This document shows positions 16,549-25,589 of a DNA stretch of 61,615 nucleotides, piece after piece; the first letter of the stretch is position 1; every line of letters starts with the position of its first letter. The DNA is from Weeksellaceae bacterium TAE3-ERU29. GTDB taxonomy: Bacteria > Bacteroidota > Bacteroidia > Flavobacteriales > Weeksellaceae. A model generated the notes under the pieces. It made no database searches. It was not told where the DNA came from and saw only the letters and a program-made list of their open reading frames with translations. Where the stretch lies: NCBI GenBank assembly GCA_019218445.1, contig JAHUUM010000014.1, positions 1 through 61,615 on the forward strand. Direction: 5' to 3'. Position numbers and translations under genes: made by a program.

Positions 16549-18987
16549 TTAAAATATTGCTGGGAATTCATTCGGTTTGGCTTCGTGCATAATACCGTAA
16601 ACCTTTTCTACAATATCATCTAATGAAGGCTTAGAGAAATAATCTCCATCAGTAGCATACGCAGGGCGATGTTCTTTAGCTGTAATAGTTACAGGTTTAC
16701 TGTCTAATTGATAATAACCATTATTTTGTTCTATTATTTGCTGTAATATATAGGCTGAAGCTCCGCCCGGAACATCTTCATCCACAATTACTAATCGGTT
16801 TGTTTTTTCTAAACTTTTATTGATTTGTTTAGAGATATCAAATGGGATTAAAGATTGAATATCTATTACTTCGGCATCAATTCCTAAAGAGTTAAGTTCT
16901 TTGGCTGCTTCATCCACAATTCTCCAAGTAGAGCCATAGGTTAGAATTGTTACATCTGCTCCCTCTTTTGTTATTTCAACTTCTCCTATTGGAGTTTTAA
17001 ATTCACCTAAATTAGTAGGCATATCCTCTTTTAGTCGATATCCATTAAGGCTTTCTACTACTAATGCCGGAGTTCTTACTTCCATTAAACTATTGTAAAA
17101 ACCGGCAGCTTTAGTTAAATTTCTAGGAACCAAGAAATACATTCCTTTAATAAGGTTTAATATTCCACCCATAGGAGAACCTGCGTGCCATATCCCTTCT
17201 AATCTGTGACCTCTGGTACGTACAATTACAGGAGCAATTTGTCGTGCTTTAGTACGATAACATAATGTAGCCAAATCATCGCTCATTCCTTGTAAACAAT
17301 AAAGAACATAATCTAAATATTGAATTTCCACTATAGGTCGTAAACCTCTCATTGCTAATCCAATACCTTGTCCTAAAATAGTTGCCTCTCTTATTCCTGT
17401 ATCGCTAACTCTATCAATCCCGAATTTTTCTTGTAAACCTTCTAATCCTTGGTTTACATCTCCTATGCTTCCACTGTCTTCTCCAAAGGTTAATACTTTA
17501 GGATTATTAGTGAATATTTTTTCAAAATTGTCTCTTAAAACAATTCTACCATCTACTTTTTTAGAAGTTGTATCGTAGGTGGCTTTTACTTCTTTTGGAA
17601 GATCTTTAAAATCTTCAAAGTAAAGATGAGAAGAATAAATCTCCTGTTGATTTGATGTGTTATTTAAATACCAATTGCTTAATTCTTTCCTTGCGGGGTA
17701 ATTTTCTTTTGCCGTGATTCTTAAAACCTTACGAACTGTATGGAATATATCTCTTTTGTAAGTTGTTAGTTTAGCATTTAAATCTTTTAATTCTTTCTTT
17801 ATAAATTCTTTGTTAATAGATGATTCTATATTTTTATTTATAAGATTAACAGCTTTGTTTTTCAATTCATTAATAGGAGCGGTATAATCTTCCCAAGCTT
17901 GTTTTTGAGCTTTTCTGGCATCAGATTTTGCTTTTTTATTAATGTTTTCTATTTCTTCTTCAGTTGCAATTTTTAAAGAATTTCCATTTTCTTCAATATG
18001 AAAAGAAATAATCCATTGCTTAAACTTTTCTATATTATCATTATCACTCTCCCATGTAAGTCTTTCTTCAGATTTATATCTTTCATGAGAGCCCGATGTT
18101 GAATGACCATGCGGTTGGGTACAATCTTTTACATGAACAATTACAGGAATATGTTTTTCTCTGGCAAACTTTTCTGCTTTCTGGTAACTTTCTACTAAAT
18201 GAACATAATCAGTTGCTGTAGTAGTAATGATTTCAATGCCTCTTTCATTTTCATTTTTTTGAAAACCGCTAAGCATTTCACTTAAGTTTTTTTTGGTACG
18301 CTGATATTTTGCACTAACGGAAATACCATATTCATCATCCCAAATAGATAGGATTACAGGTACTTGCAAAACACCTATCGTATTTACAGTCTCCCAAAAA
18401 TGCCCTTCTGAGGTACTTGCATCACCTATTGTTCCGAAAGCAACTTCGTTTCCATTAATAGAAAATTTTTGTTCTTTATCTGCCTCGGGAACATTTTTAT
18501 AATATTTAGAAGCCTGTGCTAAACCTATTAATCTTGGCATTTGTCCGGCTGTAGGAGAAATATCTGCACTGGAGTTTTTTTGTTGAGTTAAATTTTCCCA
18601 TTCACCTTGTTTATTTAGAAAGTGAGTAGCAAAATGAGAAGTCATTTGTCTTCCTGCTGAAGAAAGCTCTTTTGAATCATCTGTAGTTGCATATAATTGA
18701 GCGAATATTGCTTCTGGAGTAGTACCTCCAATAGCCAACATAAATGTTTGATCTCTATAATAACCTGACCGAAAATCTCCGTTTTTAAAAACTTTGGATA
18801 AAGCAATTTGAGGAACCTCTTTTCCTCCTCCAAAAATACCAAATTTTGCCTTGCCTGTAAGAACTTCTCGCCTTCCCAGAGAGCTTATCTCTCTACTTAA
18901 TTTAGCAAGGTAATAATCATTTAAAATTTCGTTTTTAAAAGTTTCAAATGAGATTTCTTGGCTTAGAATATTAGTTTCTTCCTGCAT
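16549..18987 (-). CDS. 2-oxoacid dehydrogenase E1, alpha and beta subunits fused (branched-chain type)
   Basis: 812 residues. Residues 1 to about 340 are an E1-alpha domain with the thiamine diphosphate motif GDASTSEGHFWE and DDEYGIS; about 345-470 is a charged helical linker; about 475-812 is an E1-beta transketolase-type domain (FGEDSGSIGDVNQG, IVEIQYLDY, ILTYGSTW, IVDEDVPGG). In most bacteria these are two genes; a one-piece E1 near 800 residues is common in Flavobacteriia. It decarboxylates a 2-oxoacid and transfers the acyl group to an E2 lipoyl protein. No E2 or E3 gene is nearby, and the exact substrate (branched-chain 2-oxoacids versus pyruvate) is not shown. Promoter at 19012-19019. 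Confidence 0.88.
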   Translation of the reverse strand: MQEETNILSQEISFETFKNEILNDYYLAKLSREISSLGRREVLTGKAKFGIFGGGKEVPQIALSKVFKNGDFRSGYYRDQTFMLAIGGTTPEAIFAQLYATTDDSKELSSAGRQMTSHFATHFLNKQGEWENLTQQKNSSADISPTAGQMPRLIGLAQASKYYKNVPEADKEQKFSINGNEVAFGTIGDASTSEGHFWETVNTIGVLQVPVILSIWDDEYGISVSAKYQRTKKNLSEMLSGFQKNENERGIEIITTTATDYVHLVESYQKAEKFAREKHIPVIVHVKDCTQPHGHSTSGSHERYKSEERLTWESDNDNIEKFKQWIISFHIEENGNSLKIATEEEIENINKKAKSDARKAQKQAWEDYTAPINELKNKAVNLINKNIESSINKEFIKKELKDLNAKLTTYKRDIFHTVRKVLRITAKENYPARKELSNWYLNNTSNQQEIYSSHLYFEDFKDLPKEVKATYDTTSKKVDGRIVLRDNFEKIFTNNPKVLTFGEDSGSIGDVNQGLEGLQEKFGIDRVSDTGIREATILGQGIGLAMRGLRPIVEIQYLDYVLYCLQGMSDDLATLCYRTKARQIAPVIVRTRGHRLEGIWHAGSPMGGILNLIKGMYFLVPRNLTKAAGFYNSLMEVRTPALVVESLNGYRLKEDMPTNLGEFKTPIGEVEITKEGADVTILTYGSTWRIVDEAAKELNSLGIDAEVIDIQSLIPFDISKQINKSLEKTNRLVIVDEDVPGGASAYILQQIIEQNNGYYQLDSKPVTITAKEHRPAYATDGDYFSKPSLDDIVEKVYGIMHEAKPNEFPAIF

Positions 18988-19011
18988 TAATTATAAAGTT
19001 TTTAATCTATA

Positions 19012-19019
19012 CAAACTTA
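19012..19019 (-). promoter_or_regulatory. -7 element for the E1 gene
   Basis: CAAACTTA on the plus strand reads TAAGTTTG on the minus strand, an exact TAnnTTTG match 24 bases before the E1 start codon. Confidence 0.6.
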
Positions 19020-19192
19020 CAAAACAAATTCATTAAATAAAAGTCTTTTAAGAATCTGTAAAATATAGATAATTTAATTATAAAAATATAGGATAAAAAA
19101 ATATAAAGTTTGCATTAATTAAAAAATGCAAACTTTGTATTGTTTAAATTGAAAAAGTTGCCTTTATAAAAGACAACTTTGTATAAATAAAA

Positions 19193-20557
19193 TTAATTAT
19201 TTTTCTTTTCCTCTACAAATGTAAGAGCTGTACCTTTTTTACCGGCTCTTCCTGTTCTTCCTATTCTATGAATATAAGTTTCATAATCTTGGGGAACTTG
19301 GTAGTTAATTACGTGTGTAACATCACTAATGTCTAATCCTCTTGCAGCAACATCCGTTCCTACTAAAACATTTATTTTACCGTCTTTAAAGTCTTTAAGA
19401 GCGAATTTTCTATAACTTTGAGTTTTGTCTCCATGAATCTCATCAACTTTAATTCTAGATTTTTTAAGTTTTTGAGCTAATTCACCTACACTTCTTTTAG
19501 TTTCGGCAAATACCATAACTTTCTCAAAATCTTCACTTTCTAACATAGACAATAAAACATCATACTTATTTTTTCTGTTATAATATACAACATCTTGGTC
19601 TATATGTTCTGCTGTAGAGTTACCGCTTGTTATTTTAATTTCAACCGGATTGTTCAAAATAGAACTAATGATTTCTTTTTGTGTTTTGTCTAAAGTTGCC
19701 GAGAAAAGTAAAGTTTGTTCTCTGCTTACCATTTTCTCTGTAATGAAGTTAACATCTTTACTGAATCCCATGTCTAACATTCTGTCAAACTCATCTAAGA
19801 TTAAAACTGAAAAATCTTCAAATCTAATTGCTTTTCTCTTGCTTAAATCGATTAGTCTTCCTGGTGTTCCTATTACGAAATCAAAAGAGCGTCTTAATTT
19901 TCTTAAGTCATTGCTTATACTTCTACCTCCAATAAATGAAGCTCCAAAAAGTTTAAGCCCTTTAGATAATTTTCTTAATTCATCTTCCACTTGTTCAGCT
20001 AATTCTCTGGTAGGTACCATGATTAACGTTTGGAATTTATCTTCTCCTAAAAGGATAGCATTTATAATAGGTATTAAATAAGCTGCTGTTTTCCCTGTTC
20101 CTGTGTTAGCGATTGCTAAAACATCTCTTACTTCACTAATTGGAGCGAAAGTTTTGTCTTGTACTCCTGTTGGAGAAGTGAATCCTAAATCTAAAATATT
20201 TTTTAATAATTTAGGGTGAATAGGCATTTCATTAAATTTGAATTCAGATTCATATTTAACTTCTTGTAAAGGCCTACCTTCGTGAATAAATTTCTCTACA
20301 GGGATAAATGTACCTTTTCTTTTGCCACTACCACCTCTTGATGATCTGCCTCTTGAGTTTCCTCCGTTTCTACTGCGACCTCCGCCATTTCGGCTTCCTC
20401 TAAATCCACCGTTTTCATTACTGCTTTCTCTTCTTTCTGAGCTTTTTCTGTCTCTTGAAAATTTAGGTCTTCCCGAGTTACCGTTTTTACCTTTTGACGT
20501 AGTTTTCCTCGTTCTGCTTCCTGAAGCAGAATTTCTTCTGTTGTTTTGTTCTTTCAT
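19193..20557 (-). CDS. DEAD-box-type RNA helicase with N-terminal Arg/Gly-rich tail
   Basis: 454 residues. The first ~90 residues are a low-complexity basic tail of Arg, Gly, Ser and Asn (RSRNGG, RGSGK-type units), then a Q-motif region and both RecA-like domains: ANTGTGKTAAY (motif I), PTRELAEQ, GTPGR, LDEFDR (motif II, DEFD instead of DEAD), SATLD, then VGTDVAARGLD and HRIGRTGRAG (motifs V and VI). The family unwinds short RNA duplexes in ribosome assembly and RNA decay, often in the cold. The RG-rich tail would bind RNA; here it is N-terminal, while most bacterial paralogs carry it at the C-terminus. Promoter about 135 bases upstream, giving a long leader. Confidence 0.93.
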   Translation of the reverse strand: MKEQNNRRNSASGSRTRKTTSKGKNGNSGRPKFSRDRKSSERRESSNENGGFRGSRNGGGRSRNGGNSRGRSSRGGSGKRKGTFIPVEKFIHEGRPLQEVKYESEFKFNEMPIHPKLLKNILDLGFTSPTGVQDKTFAPISEVRDVLAIANTGTGKTAAYLIPIINAILLGEDKFQTLIMVPTRELAEQVEDELRKLSKGLKLFGASFIGGRSISNDLRKLRRSFDFVIGTPGRLIDLSKRKAIRFEDFSVLILDEFDRMLDMGFSKDVNFITEKMVSREQTLLFSATLDKTQKEIISSILNNPVEIKITSGNSTAEHIDQDVVYYNRKNKYDVLLSMLESEDFEKVMVFAETKRSVGELAQKLKKSRIKVDEIHGDKTQSYRKFALKDFKDGKINVLVGTDVAARGLDISDVTHVINYQVPQDYETYIHRIGRTGRAGKKGTALTFVEEKKNN

Positions 20558-20692
20558 TTTCGAATGTTTTAGAAAAGAGTCCTGTTCTTTTAATAAAACT
20601 AAAACTTTAAATTCAATAAAATCATTCTGAAAAAATGAAGGAAGAAAATAATGTTTGACGCTTTTCTCTGTTTAATAAGTTGCAAATATATA

Positions 20693-20700
20693 ACTTTTTA
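20693..20700 (-). promoter_or_regulatory. -7 element for the RNA helicase
   Basis: CAAATATA reads TATATTTG on the minus strand, an exact match. It implies a 5' leader of roughly 130 bases, which is typical of cold-regulated helicase mRNAs in other bacteria; that parallel is inference. Confidence 0.5.
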
Positions 20701-20801
20701 TTGGACTTACCGCATTTTTATCGAAATACTTGGAGATTAATGCGAGTTAAGATTATTTATGGTTTTATTATAATCTAATTTTTCTATTTATTCAAAACTT
20801 A

Positions 20802-20809
20802 TATCTTTG
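20802..20809 (+). promoter_or_regulatory. -7 element for the terC-like gene
   Basis: TATCTTTG, exact TAnnTTTG match, 24 bases before the ATG at 20834. Confidence 0.6.
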
Positions 20810-20833
20810 CCGGCAAACTCATAATAATATTTT

Positions 20834-21682
20834 ATGTTTGAGATATTTTTAAACCCAAATGCTTGGATAGCATTATTTACTTTAACTTTTTTAGAAATAG
20901 TTTTGGGAATAGATAATATTGTTTTTATATCAATTGTTTCTAATAAGTTAGAGGAAAAAAATAAAGCAAAAGCAAGAAATATAGGTTTAGCTTTAGCAAT
21001 GATTTTTAGAGTTGTTTTATTGTTTGGAATTTCGTGGGTATTGAGTCTGCAGGATACTTTATTTCATTTTAATTATGATTGGGCAGAGGCTTCTATTACA
21101 GGGCAAAGTTTGATTATTTTTGGTGGTGGAATCTTTTTATTATACAAAAGTGTATCTGAGATACATCATAAATTAGATATGGAAGATGAGATAACTACAA
21201 AAGTGATGAAACATCCTTCTTTAGCAAATGCAATTACTCAGATTGCTCTTCTGAATGTGGTTTTTTCTTTTGATAGTATTTTAACCGCGATAGGATTGGT
21301 TAGTTTAAAGCCAATAGAACAGGGCGGTTTTGGATATGCAGGAGGAATGGAAATTATGATATTTTCTGTGATTATTTCAATTATTATTATGATGGTTTTT
21401 GCCGGTCCGGTGAGTAAATTTGTAAATGAACATCCTTCTATTCAAATATTGGGCCTTTCCTTTTTGATATTAATTGCTGTAATGTTATTAGCAGAGGCTT
21501 CTCATTTGGCTCATGTTTCTTTCTTTGGAAATTTTGTGCATAGTATTCCTAAAGGCTATTTATATTTTGCAATATTCTTTTCTTTAGGAGTAGAGTTTTT
21601 AAATATGAAATTAAGAAAAAGTAAACGAGATCCCGTTTCTTTAAGAAATTCAACTACAATTGAAAAAATAAAAAACGGTTAA
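20834..21682 (+). CDS. TerC-family integral membrane protein
   Basis: 282 residues with about seven or eight membrane helices. Family motifs are intact: LEIVLGIDNIVF near the N-terminus and VFSFDSILTAIGL in the second half, with the buried Asp residues thought to handle metal ions. TerC/Alx proteins are linked to Mn2+ export and to tellurite resistance, and some help metallate secreted enzymes. Transcribed alone from 20802-20809. Substrate is inferred from the family. Confidence 0.9.
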   Translation: MFEIFLNPNAWIALFTLTFLEIVLGIDNIVFISIVSNKLEEKNKAKARNIGLALAMIFRVVLLFGISWVLSLQDTLFHFNYDWAEASITGQSLIIFGGGIFLLYKSVSEIHHKLDMEDEITTKVMKHPSLANAITQIALLNVVFSFDSILTAIGLVSLKPIEQGGFGYAGGMEIMIFSVIISIIIMMVFAGPVSKFVNEHPSIQILGLSFLILIAVMLLAEASHLAHVSFFGNFVHSIPKGYLYFAIFFSLGVEFLNMKLRKSKRDPVSLRNSTTIEKIKNG

Positions 21683-21773
21683 ATCTTTAGTTTGTTATTG
21701 TTATTTTTTATAATATAAAGCTTCCCATAAATAGCTTTTATACGGAATGATTGATAAAGGTTTTTGTTCTCTA

Positions 21774-21781
21774 TACTTTTG
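21774..21781 (+). promoter_or_regulatory. Promoter of the 68-residue gene
   Basis: TACTTTTG, exact -7 match, with TTG at 21751-21753 twenty bases upstream as a -33 candidate. The element ends only four bases before the ATG at 21786, so the start codon is at or very near the transcript start. Confidence 0.65.
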
Positions 21782-21785
21782 CAGT

Positions 21786-21992
21786 ATGGAAATTCAAAGA
21801 CCAATAAAAGTAAAAAGATCTACCAAAACGGAAAATAGGTTTCATCCTAAAATGGGTTCATTAGTTACTAAAGTTACCAGGATCCAGAAGACTTTCTTAG
21901 GGATTCCGTTTACTACTTTGTATAAGTATAGGGAGACTTATTCAGGGAAAATTAAGGACTGTGACGACTGTGAGTTGTCTTTATTAAATTAA
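21786..21992 (+). CDS. Small basic cytoplasmic protein, function unknown
   Basis: 68 residues from the ATG at 21786; the longer frame from 21747 would begin upstream of the promoter and is rejected. The N-terminal half is strongly basic (RPIKVKRSTKTENRFHPK), followed by a more hydrophobic stretch and a C-terminal CDDCELS with two Cys three residues apart. No signal peptide or membrane helix. I do not recognise a family. The basic half suggests nucleic-acid or ribosome contact, and the Cys pair could bind metal only if it dimerises. The mRNA seems nearly leaderless. An alternative start at Met23 would give 46 residues. Confidence 0.6.
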   Translation: MEIQRPIKVKRSTKTENRFHPKMGSLVTKVTRIQKTFLGIPFTTLYKYRETYSGKIKDCDDCELSLLN

Positions 21993-21993
21993 A

Positions 21994-22890
21994 TTATTGA
22001 TTTAATTCATTTAATAATATTTCTTTTTTCTGCTTCTTTTTAATTGCTTTTATTAGTTCATAGCTGGCTATAACAAGTAACATAATTAAAGAAGCTATGT
22101 AAAAAGTGGGAGTCATCTGCTCTGATTTTCCAAAGATAAAATAGGCTAAAATAATACCATATACCGGTTCTAAATTTATTGCTAATAACATGGAGAATGG
22201 ACTGAGATACTTTAGTAATCTTGTAGATTCTACCATAGGGAAAGCTGTTAGCCCAAATCCTAAAACGCCAATCCAGAAGAAATCAATTGTAGTCACGTTA
22301 GTTAGTTCTGTAGTGTTCCCTGAAAATAATAAAACTAAGAAAACAAAAATAATTCCACCCATTAGTTCATAAAAAATCATTTTAGAGGGGATGAACTCCT
22401 TATGAACTTTTGCATTTAATACAGAAAATAATGCAGATAAAAAACTGCAAGATATTCCCATTATTATTCCTAAAATATAATTAGGACTGGCATTAAATAT
22501 AAAGTATAAACATATGATAACAATAGTTGCAGGAATGATTTCTGTGATGTTTATCCTCCGTTTAAAAAATAATGGCTCTAAAAAAGCAGTGAATAATGCT
22601 CCTGTTGATAGAGTACTCAAGGCTACAGATACGTTGGAAATTTTTATAGCCCAAAAGAAAAGAACCCAGTGTAACCCAATTACAGAACCTATGCCTAATA
22701 GTTTTAGAATATTTTTTCTGGTTTCTTTTAAGGGAACTTTCTTTAAATATAGAAAAAGTCCTACGCCTATAAATGCAAATAAAATACGGAAAAACACGAG
22801 AGGCAGAGCAGAGATTGTAATGAGCTTTCCCAAAACTCCTGTAAATCCCCACAATAAAACTAAAAAATGTAATCTAAACTGAGCTTTCAA
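21994..22890 (-). CDS. EamA/DMT-family transporter
   Basis: 298 residues with about ten membrane helices in two EamA repeats (1-135 and about 145-285). It begins QFRLHFLVLLWGFTGVLGK and has LGIGSVIGLHWVLFFWAIKIS, a typical RhaT/DMT pattern. Such proteins export metabolites or amino acids across the inner membrane; the substrate cannot be told. The C-terminus is a Lys-rich cytoplasmic tail. It follows citrate synthase on the same strand but is separated from it by a strong hairpin. Confidence 0.87.
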   Translation of the reverse strand: MKAQFRLHFLVLLWGFTGVLGKLITISALPLVFFRILFAFIGVGLFLYLKKVPLKETRKNILKLLGIGSVIGLHWVLFFWAIKISNVSVALSTLSTGALFTAFLEPLFFKRRINITEIIPATIVIICLYFIFNASPNYILGIIMGISCSFLSALFSVLNAKVHKEFIPSKMIFYELMGGIIFVFLVLLFSGNTTELTNVTTIDFFWIGVLGFGLTAFPMVESTRLLKYLSPFSMLLAINLEPVYGIILAYFIFGKSEQMTPTFYIASLIMLLVIASYELIKAIKKKQKKEILLNELNQ

Positions 22891-22938
22891 TGTATAAAAT
22901 TTAGTTTACGAATATAAGACAGAATCTATTTGTGGCAA

Positions 22939-22993
22939 ATTTTAAAATGAAAAAGTCTGAATTTTAAATATTCAGACTTTTTTCATTTTAAAA
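22939..22993. terminator. 24-bp perfect hairpin after citrate synthase
   Basis: The arm at 22939-22961 is an exact reverse complement of 22971-22993, and one further pair closes a seven-base loop. It includes AAAAAGTCTGAAT and ATTCAGACTTTTT. It lies 13 bases past the gltA stop in minus sense and should end that transcript; the symmetry would allow action in both directions. Confidence 0.8.
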
Positions 22994-23005
22994 TATAATT
23001 AAGAT

Positions 23006-24289
23006 TTATCTTTTGTTCATATCTATATAATCTCTTGTAGTTGCTCCTGTGTAAATCTGTCTTGGACGTCCTATCGGTTGATTTGTCTCTCTCATTTCTT
23101 TCCATTGAGAAATCCACCCCGGCAATCTACCCAAAGCAAACATTACAGTAAACATTTCTTTTGGAATACCTAATGCTCTATAAATAATTCCTGAATAGAA
23201 ATCAACATTCGGGTATAACTTTCTTTCGATAAAGTATTCATCATTTAAAGCTACTTCTTCTAAACCTCTTGCTAAATCGAGAATTTCATCTTGAATTCCC
23301 AATTTCTCTAAAACAGCATCAGCTGCTTTTTTAATTATTTTGGCACGAGGATCCATATTTTTGTATACTCTGTGTCCAAAGCCCATTAATCTGAAAGAAT
23401 CATTTTTATCTTTAGCTTTGTCAACCCATTTATTTAATCCTCCACCATCATTTTGAATTAACTCCAACATTTCGATTACTTTCTGATTAGCTCCACCGTG
23501 TCGAGGCCCCCAAAGAGCACTTATTCCGGCAGACATAGAAGTAAATAAACCTGCATGTGAAGAACCAACTAATCTTACCGTAGAAGCAGAACAGTTCTGT
23601 TCATGATCAGCATGTAAAATTAAGAGTTTGTCTAATGCGTCTATGACAATCGGATCTAAATCAAAGCTTTTTCTTTCTTTGTAGAACATCATTTTATAGA
23701 AGTTCTCTACATAGCTTAAATCATTATCAGGATCATTTAACTCTAAACCTTTAGATAATCTATAAGTCCAAGCAGCTAAAATAGGCATCTTAGCTAATAA
23801 TCTTGTAGATGCATGAAACATATCCACAGGACAGTTAACATCAACTACTTTAGGGTTGAATGCTGTCAATGATCCCGTTAGTGAAGATAAGACTCCCATT
23901 GGATGTGCTGTACTTGGAAATCCGTTTAATATTCTTCTTACTCTATCATTTACAAAATTATAGTCTTTTATAGAAGATGTGAATTTTTCTAATTCTTCTT
24001 CTTTAGGTAATTCTCCATATAACAATAAATACATACATTCCACAAAAGTAGATTTTTCTGCAAGTTGCTCGATAGGATAACCTCTGTACATTAATTTTCC
24101 TTCTTCTCCGTCTAAGAAGGTAATGTCACTTAGTGTGGAACCTGTGTTTTTATACCCGGGATCTAATGTTACCAATCCTGAGTCTGAGCGTAGTGTAGAG
24201 ATATCTATCCCTTTATCTCCCATTGTTCCTTCTATAACAGGATACTCGTATTCTTTTCCTTGATAAATAATTTTTACTGTTTCTGCCAT
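23006..24289 (-). CDS. gltA: Citrate synthase
   Basis: 427 residues, the length of type II (hexameric) citrate synthases. Active-site segments are present: LHADHEQNCSAS with the first His, the GSSHAG loop, GPRHGGANQ and GFGHRVYKNMDPR with the substrate-binding His and Arg. It condenses oxaloacetate and acetyl-CoA to citrate in the TCA cycle. Single-gene unit ending in the 24-bp hairpin. No good -7 match was found upstream; the start at 24289 fits the family N-terminus (KIIYQGKEYEYPVIEGT). Confidence 0.97.
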   Translation of the reverse strand: MAETVKIIYQGKEYEYPVIEGTMGDKGIDISTLRSDSGLVTLDPGYKNTGSTLSDITFLDGEEGKLMYRGYPIEQLAEKSTFVECMYLLLYGELPKEEELEKFTSSIKDYNFVNDRVRRILNGFPSTAHPMGVLSSLTGSLTAFNPKVVDVNCPVDMFHASTRLLAKMPILAAWTYRLSKGLELNDPDNDLSYVENFYKMMFYKERKSFDLDPIVIDALDKLLILHADHEQNCSASTVRLVGSSHAGLFTSMSAGISALWGPRHGGANQKVIEMLELIQNDGGGLNKWVDKAKDKNDSFRLMGFGHRVYKNMDPRAKIIKKAADAVLEKLGIQDEILDLARGLEEVALNDEYFIERKLYPNVDFYSGIIYRALGIPKEMFTVMFALGRLPGWISQWKEMRETNQPIGRPRQIYTGATTRDYIDMNKR

Positions 24290-24479
24290 TTATTTTCTAA
24301 TGATTTGGATTAAATGTAAGAAATTTTATCATATAAAGGAAATATAACCTCTATATTGTAAAAATTAGCTGCTTATTTATTATCATTCTAATTAACTATA
24401 AATGATATTTATATGTTATATACAAGGTTTTTATTAATTAAAAATTTTATAAGGAACTATTGTTTAGTTAAGATGCTTT

Positions 24480-25589
24480 TTACTCTGCTAAATAATATTT
24501 AATTCTATTTAATGAGTATTTCTCTCCTTCAGGAGTAACAGAAATAATATTCTGTTTGGTATTAATCAGATTTCTGTCTTCTGCCATTTGTAGCATGCGT
24601 CTTGCTTTTTCTTTTTTCCAATTAATGTGTTCCTCTAAATGCTGAACACTTCTTTCATGTTCATTTTTATGGCTTTGGATATGAATCAATAAAGTAACCA
24701 AAGAAATTTCATCAATTTGTTGTTTACGGTTTATTTTATGGGTGATGATTCCGTCTGAAGGAGAAAATAAATAAGTGATTAAAAATAGAATTCCCATAAC
24801 AGCCATTATACTTCCTGAAATAGAGGCATCTAAAGCATGGGCCAACCAATAGCCTGAAACTGCTGAAACTGCTGAAATAATGACTGAATAGAATAACATT
24901 TTTGTTAAATCTTGGGTAAGTAAATAAGCAATAGCCGCAGGAACAATTATAAAACCGACAACTAATATCGCACCAACGGCATCAAACGCACCCACGATTG
25001 TAACCGATGATAAAAACATTATTCCGTAATGTATTGCGATAGGGGCAAAGCCCATAGTAGAAGCCAGTCCGGCATCAAATGTACTTACCTTTAATTCTTT
25101 AAAGAATAAGAAAAGAGAAGCGACTATAATTAATAAAATTCCACCCATAATCCAAATGGCTTTTGGTCCGTAATCTACTCCGTTAATAAAATATCTGTCA
25201 AACGGAGCAAAGGCTAATTCTCCTAAAAGAACGGCGTCTGTATCTAAGTGAACATCTCCCGCATTTCTTACAATCAGTATAATTCCTAAACTGAATAACG
25301 CCGGAAAAACTATCCCGATAGAAGTATCTTCTCCCACTAATTTTGTATTCTGAATCCATTCAATTAATAAAACTGTGAGCATTCCGGTTAGGGCTGCCAT
25401 TAATATTAAGAGAGGAGAATTTAAGTCTTCTGTAATGAAAAAACCGATAACAATCCCCGGTAAAATAGAATGGCTGATTGCATCAGAAATTAATGCAGTT
25501 TTTCGTAATACTAAGAATACACCTAATAAAGAACAAGCAATGGCTACTAAAGCGGCTATAATCTGGATTTCTATTTGTGGGCTACTCAT
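24480..25589 (-). CDS. troD: Metal ABC transporter permease with fused winged-helix C-terminus (TroD-like)
   Basis: 369 residues. Residues 1 to about 275 are an ABC-3-type permease (about eight helices; LLGVFLVLRKTALISDAISHSILPG; VGAFDAVGAILVVGFIIVP). The remaining ~90 residues are soluble and look like a DtxR/MarR-type winged helix (HVEEHINWKKEKARRMLQMAEDRNLI-like region, then VTPEGEKYSLNR). This tail is seen in some TroD/MntD/SitD permeases. Last gene of the four-gene operon; overlaps the preceding troC by eight bases. The transporter would import Mn2+, Zn2+ or Fe2+. Confidence 0.88.
   Translation of the reverse strand: MSSPQIEIQIIAALVAIACSLLGVFLVLRKTALISDAISHSILPGIVIGFFITEDLNSPLLILMAALTGMLTVLLIEWIQNTKLVGEDTSIGIVFPALFSLGIILIVRNAGDVHLDTDAVLLGELAFAPFDRYFINGVDYGPKAIWIMGGILLIIVASLFLFFKELKVSTFDAGLASTMGFAPIAIHYGIMFLSSVTIVGAFDAVGAILVVGFIIVPAAIAYLLTQDLTKMLFYSVIISAVSAVSGYWLAHALDASISGSIMAVMGILFLITYLFSPSDGIITHKINRKQQIDEISLVTLLIHIQSHKNEHERSVQHLEEHINWKKEKARRMLQMAEDRNLINTKQNIISVTPEGEKYSLNRIKYYLAE

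Noticed and set aside
19193-20557. Arg/Gly-rich helicase tail as a sign of frameshift or contamination
   Set aside because: The frame continues without a stop into a complete helicase core, and such tails are normal in RNA helicases.
20322-20630. Pro/Leu-rich plus-strand frame opposite the helicase tail
   Set aside because: It is the complement of the Arg/Gly-rich repeat codons, which produces an artificial Pro/Leu frame.
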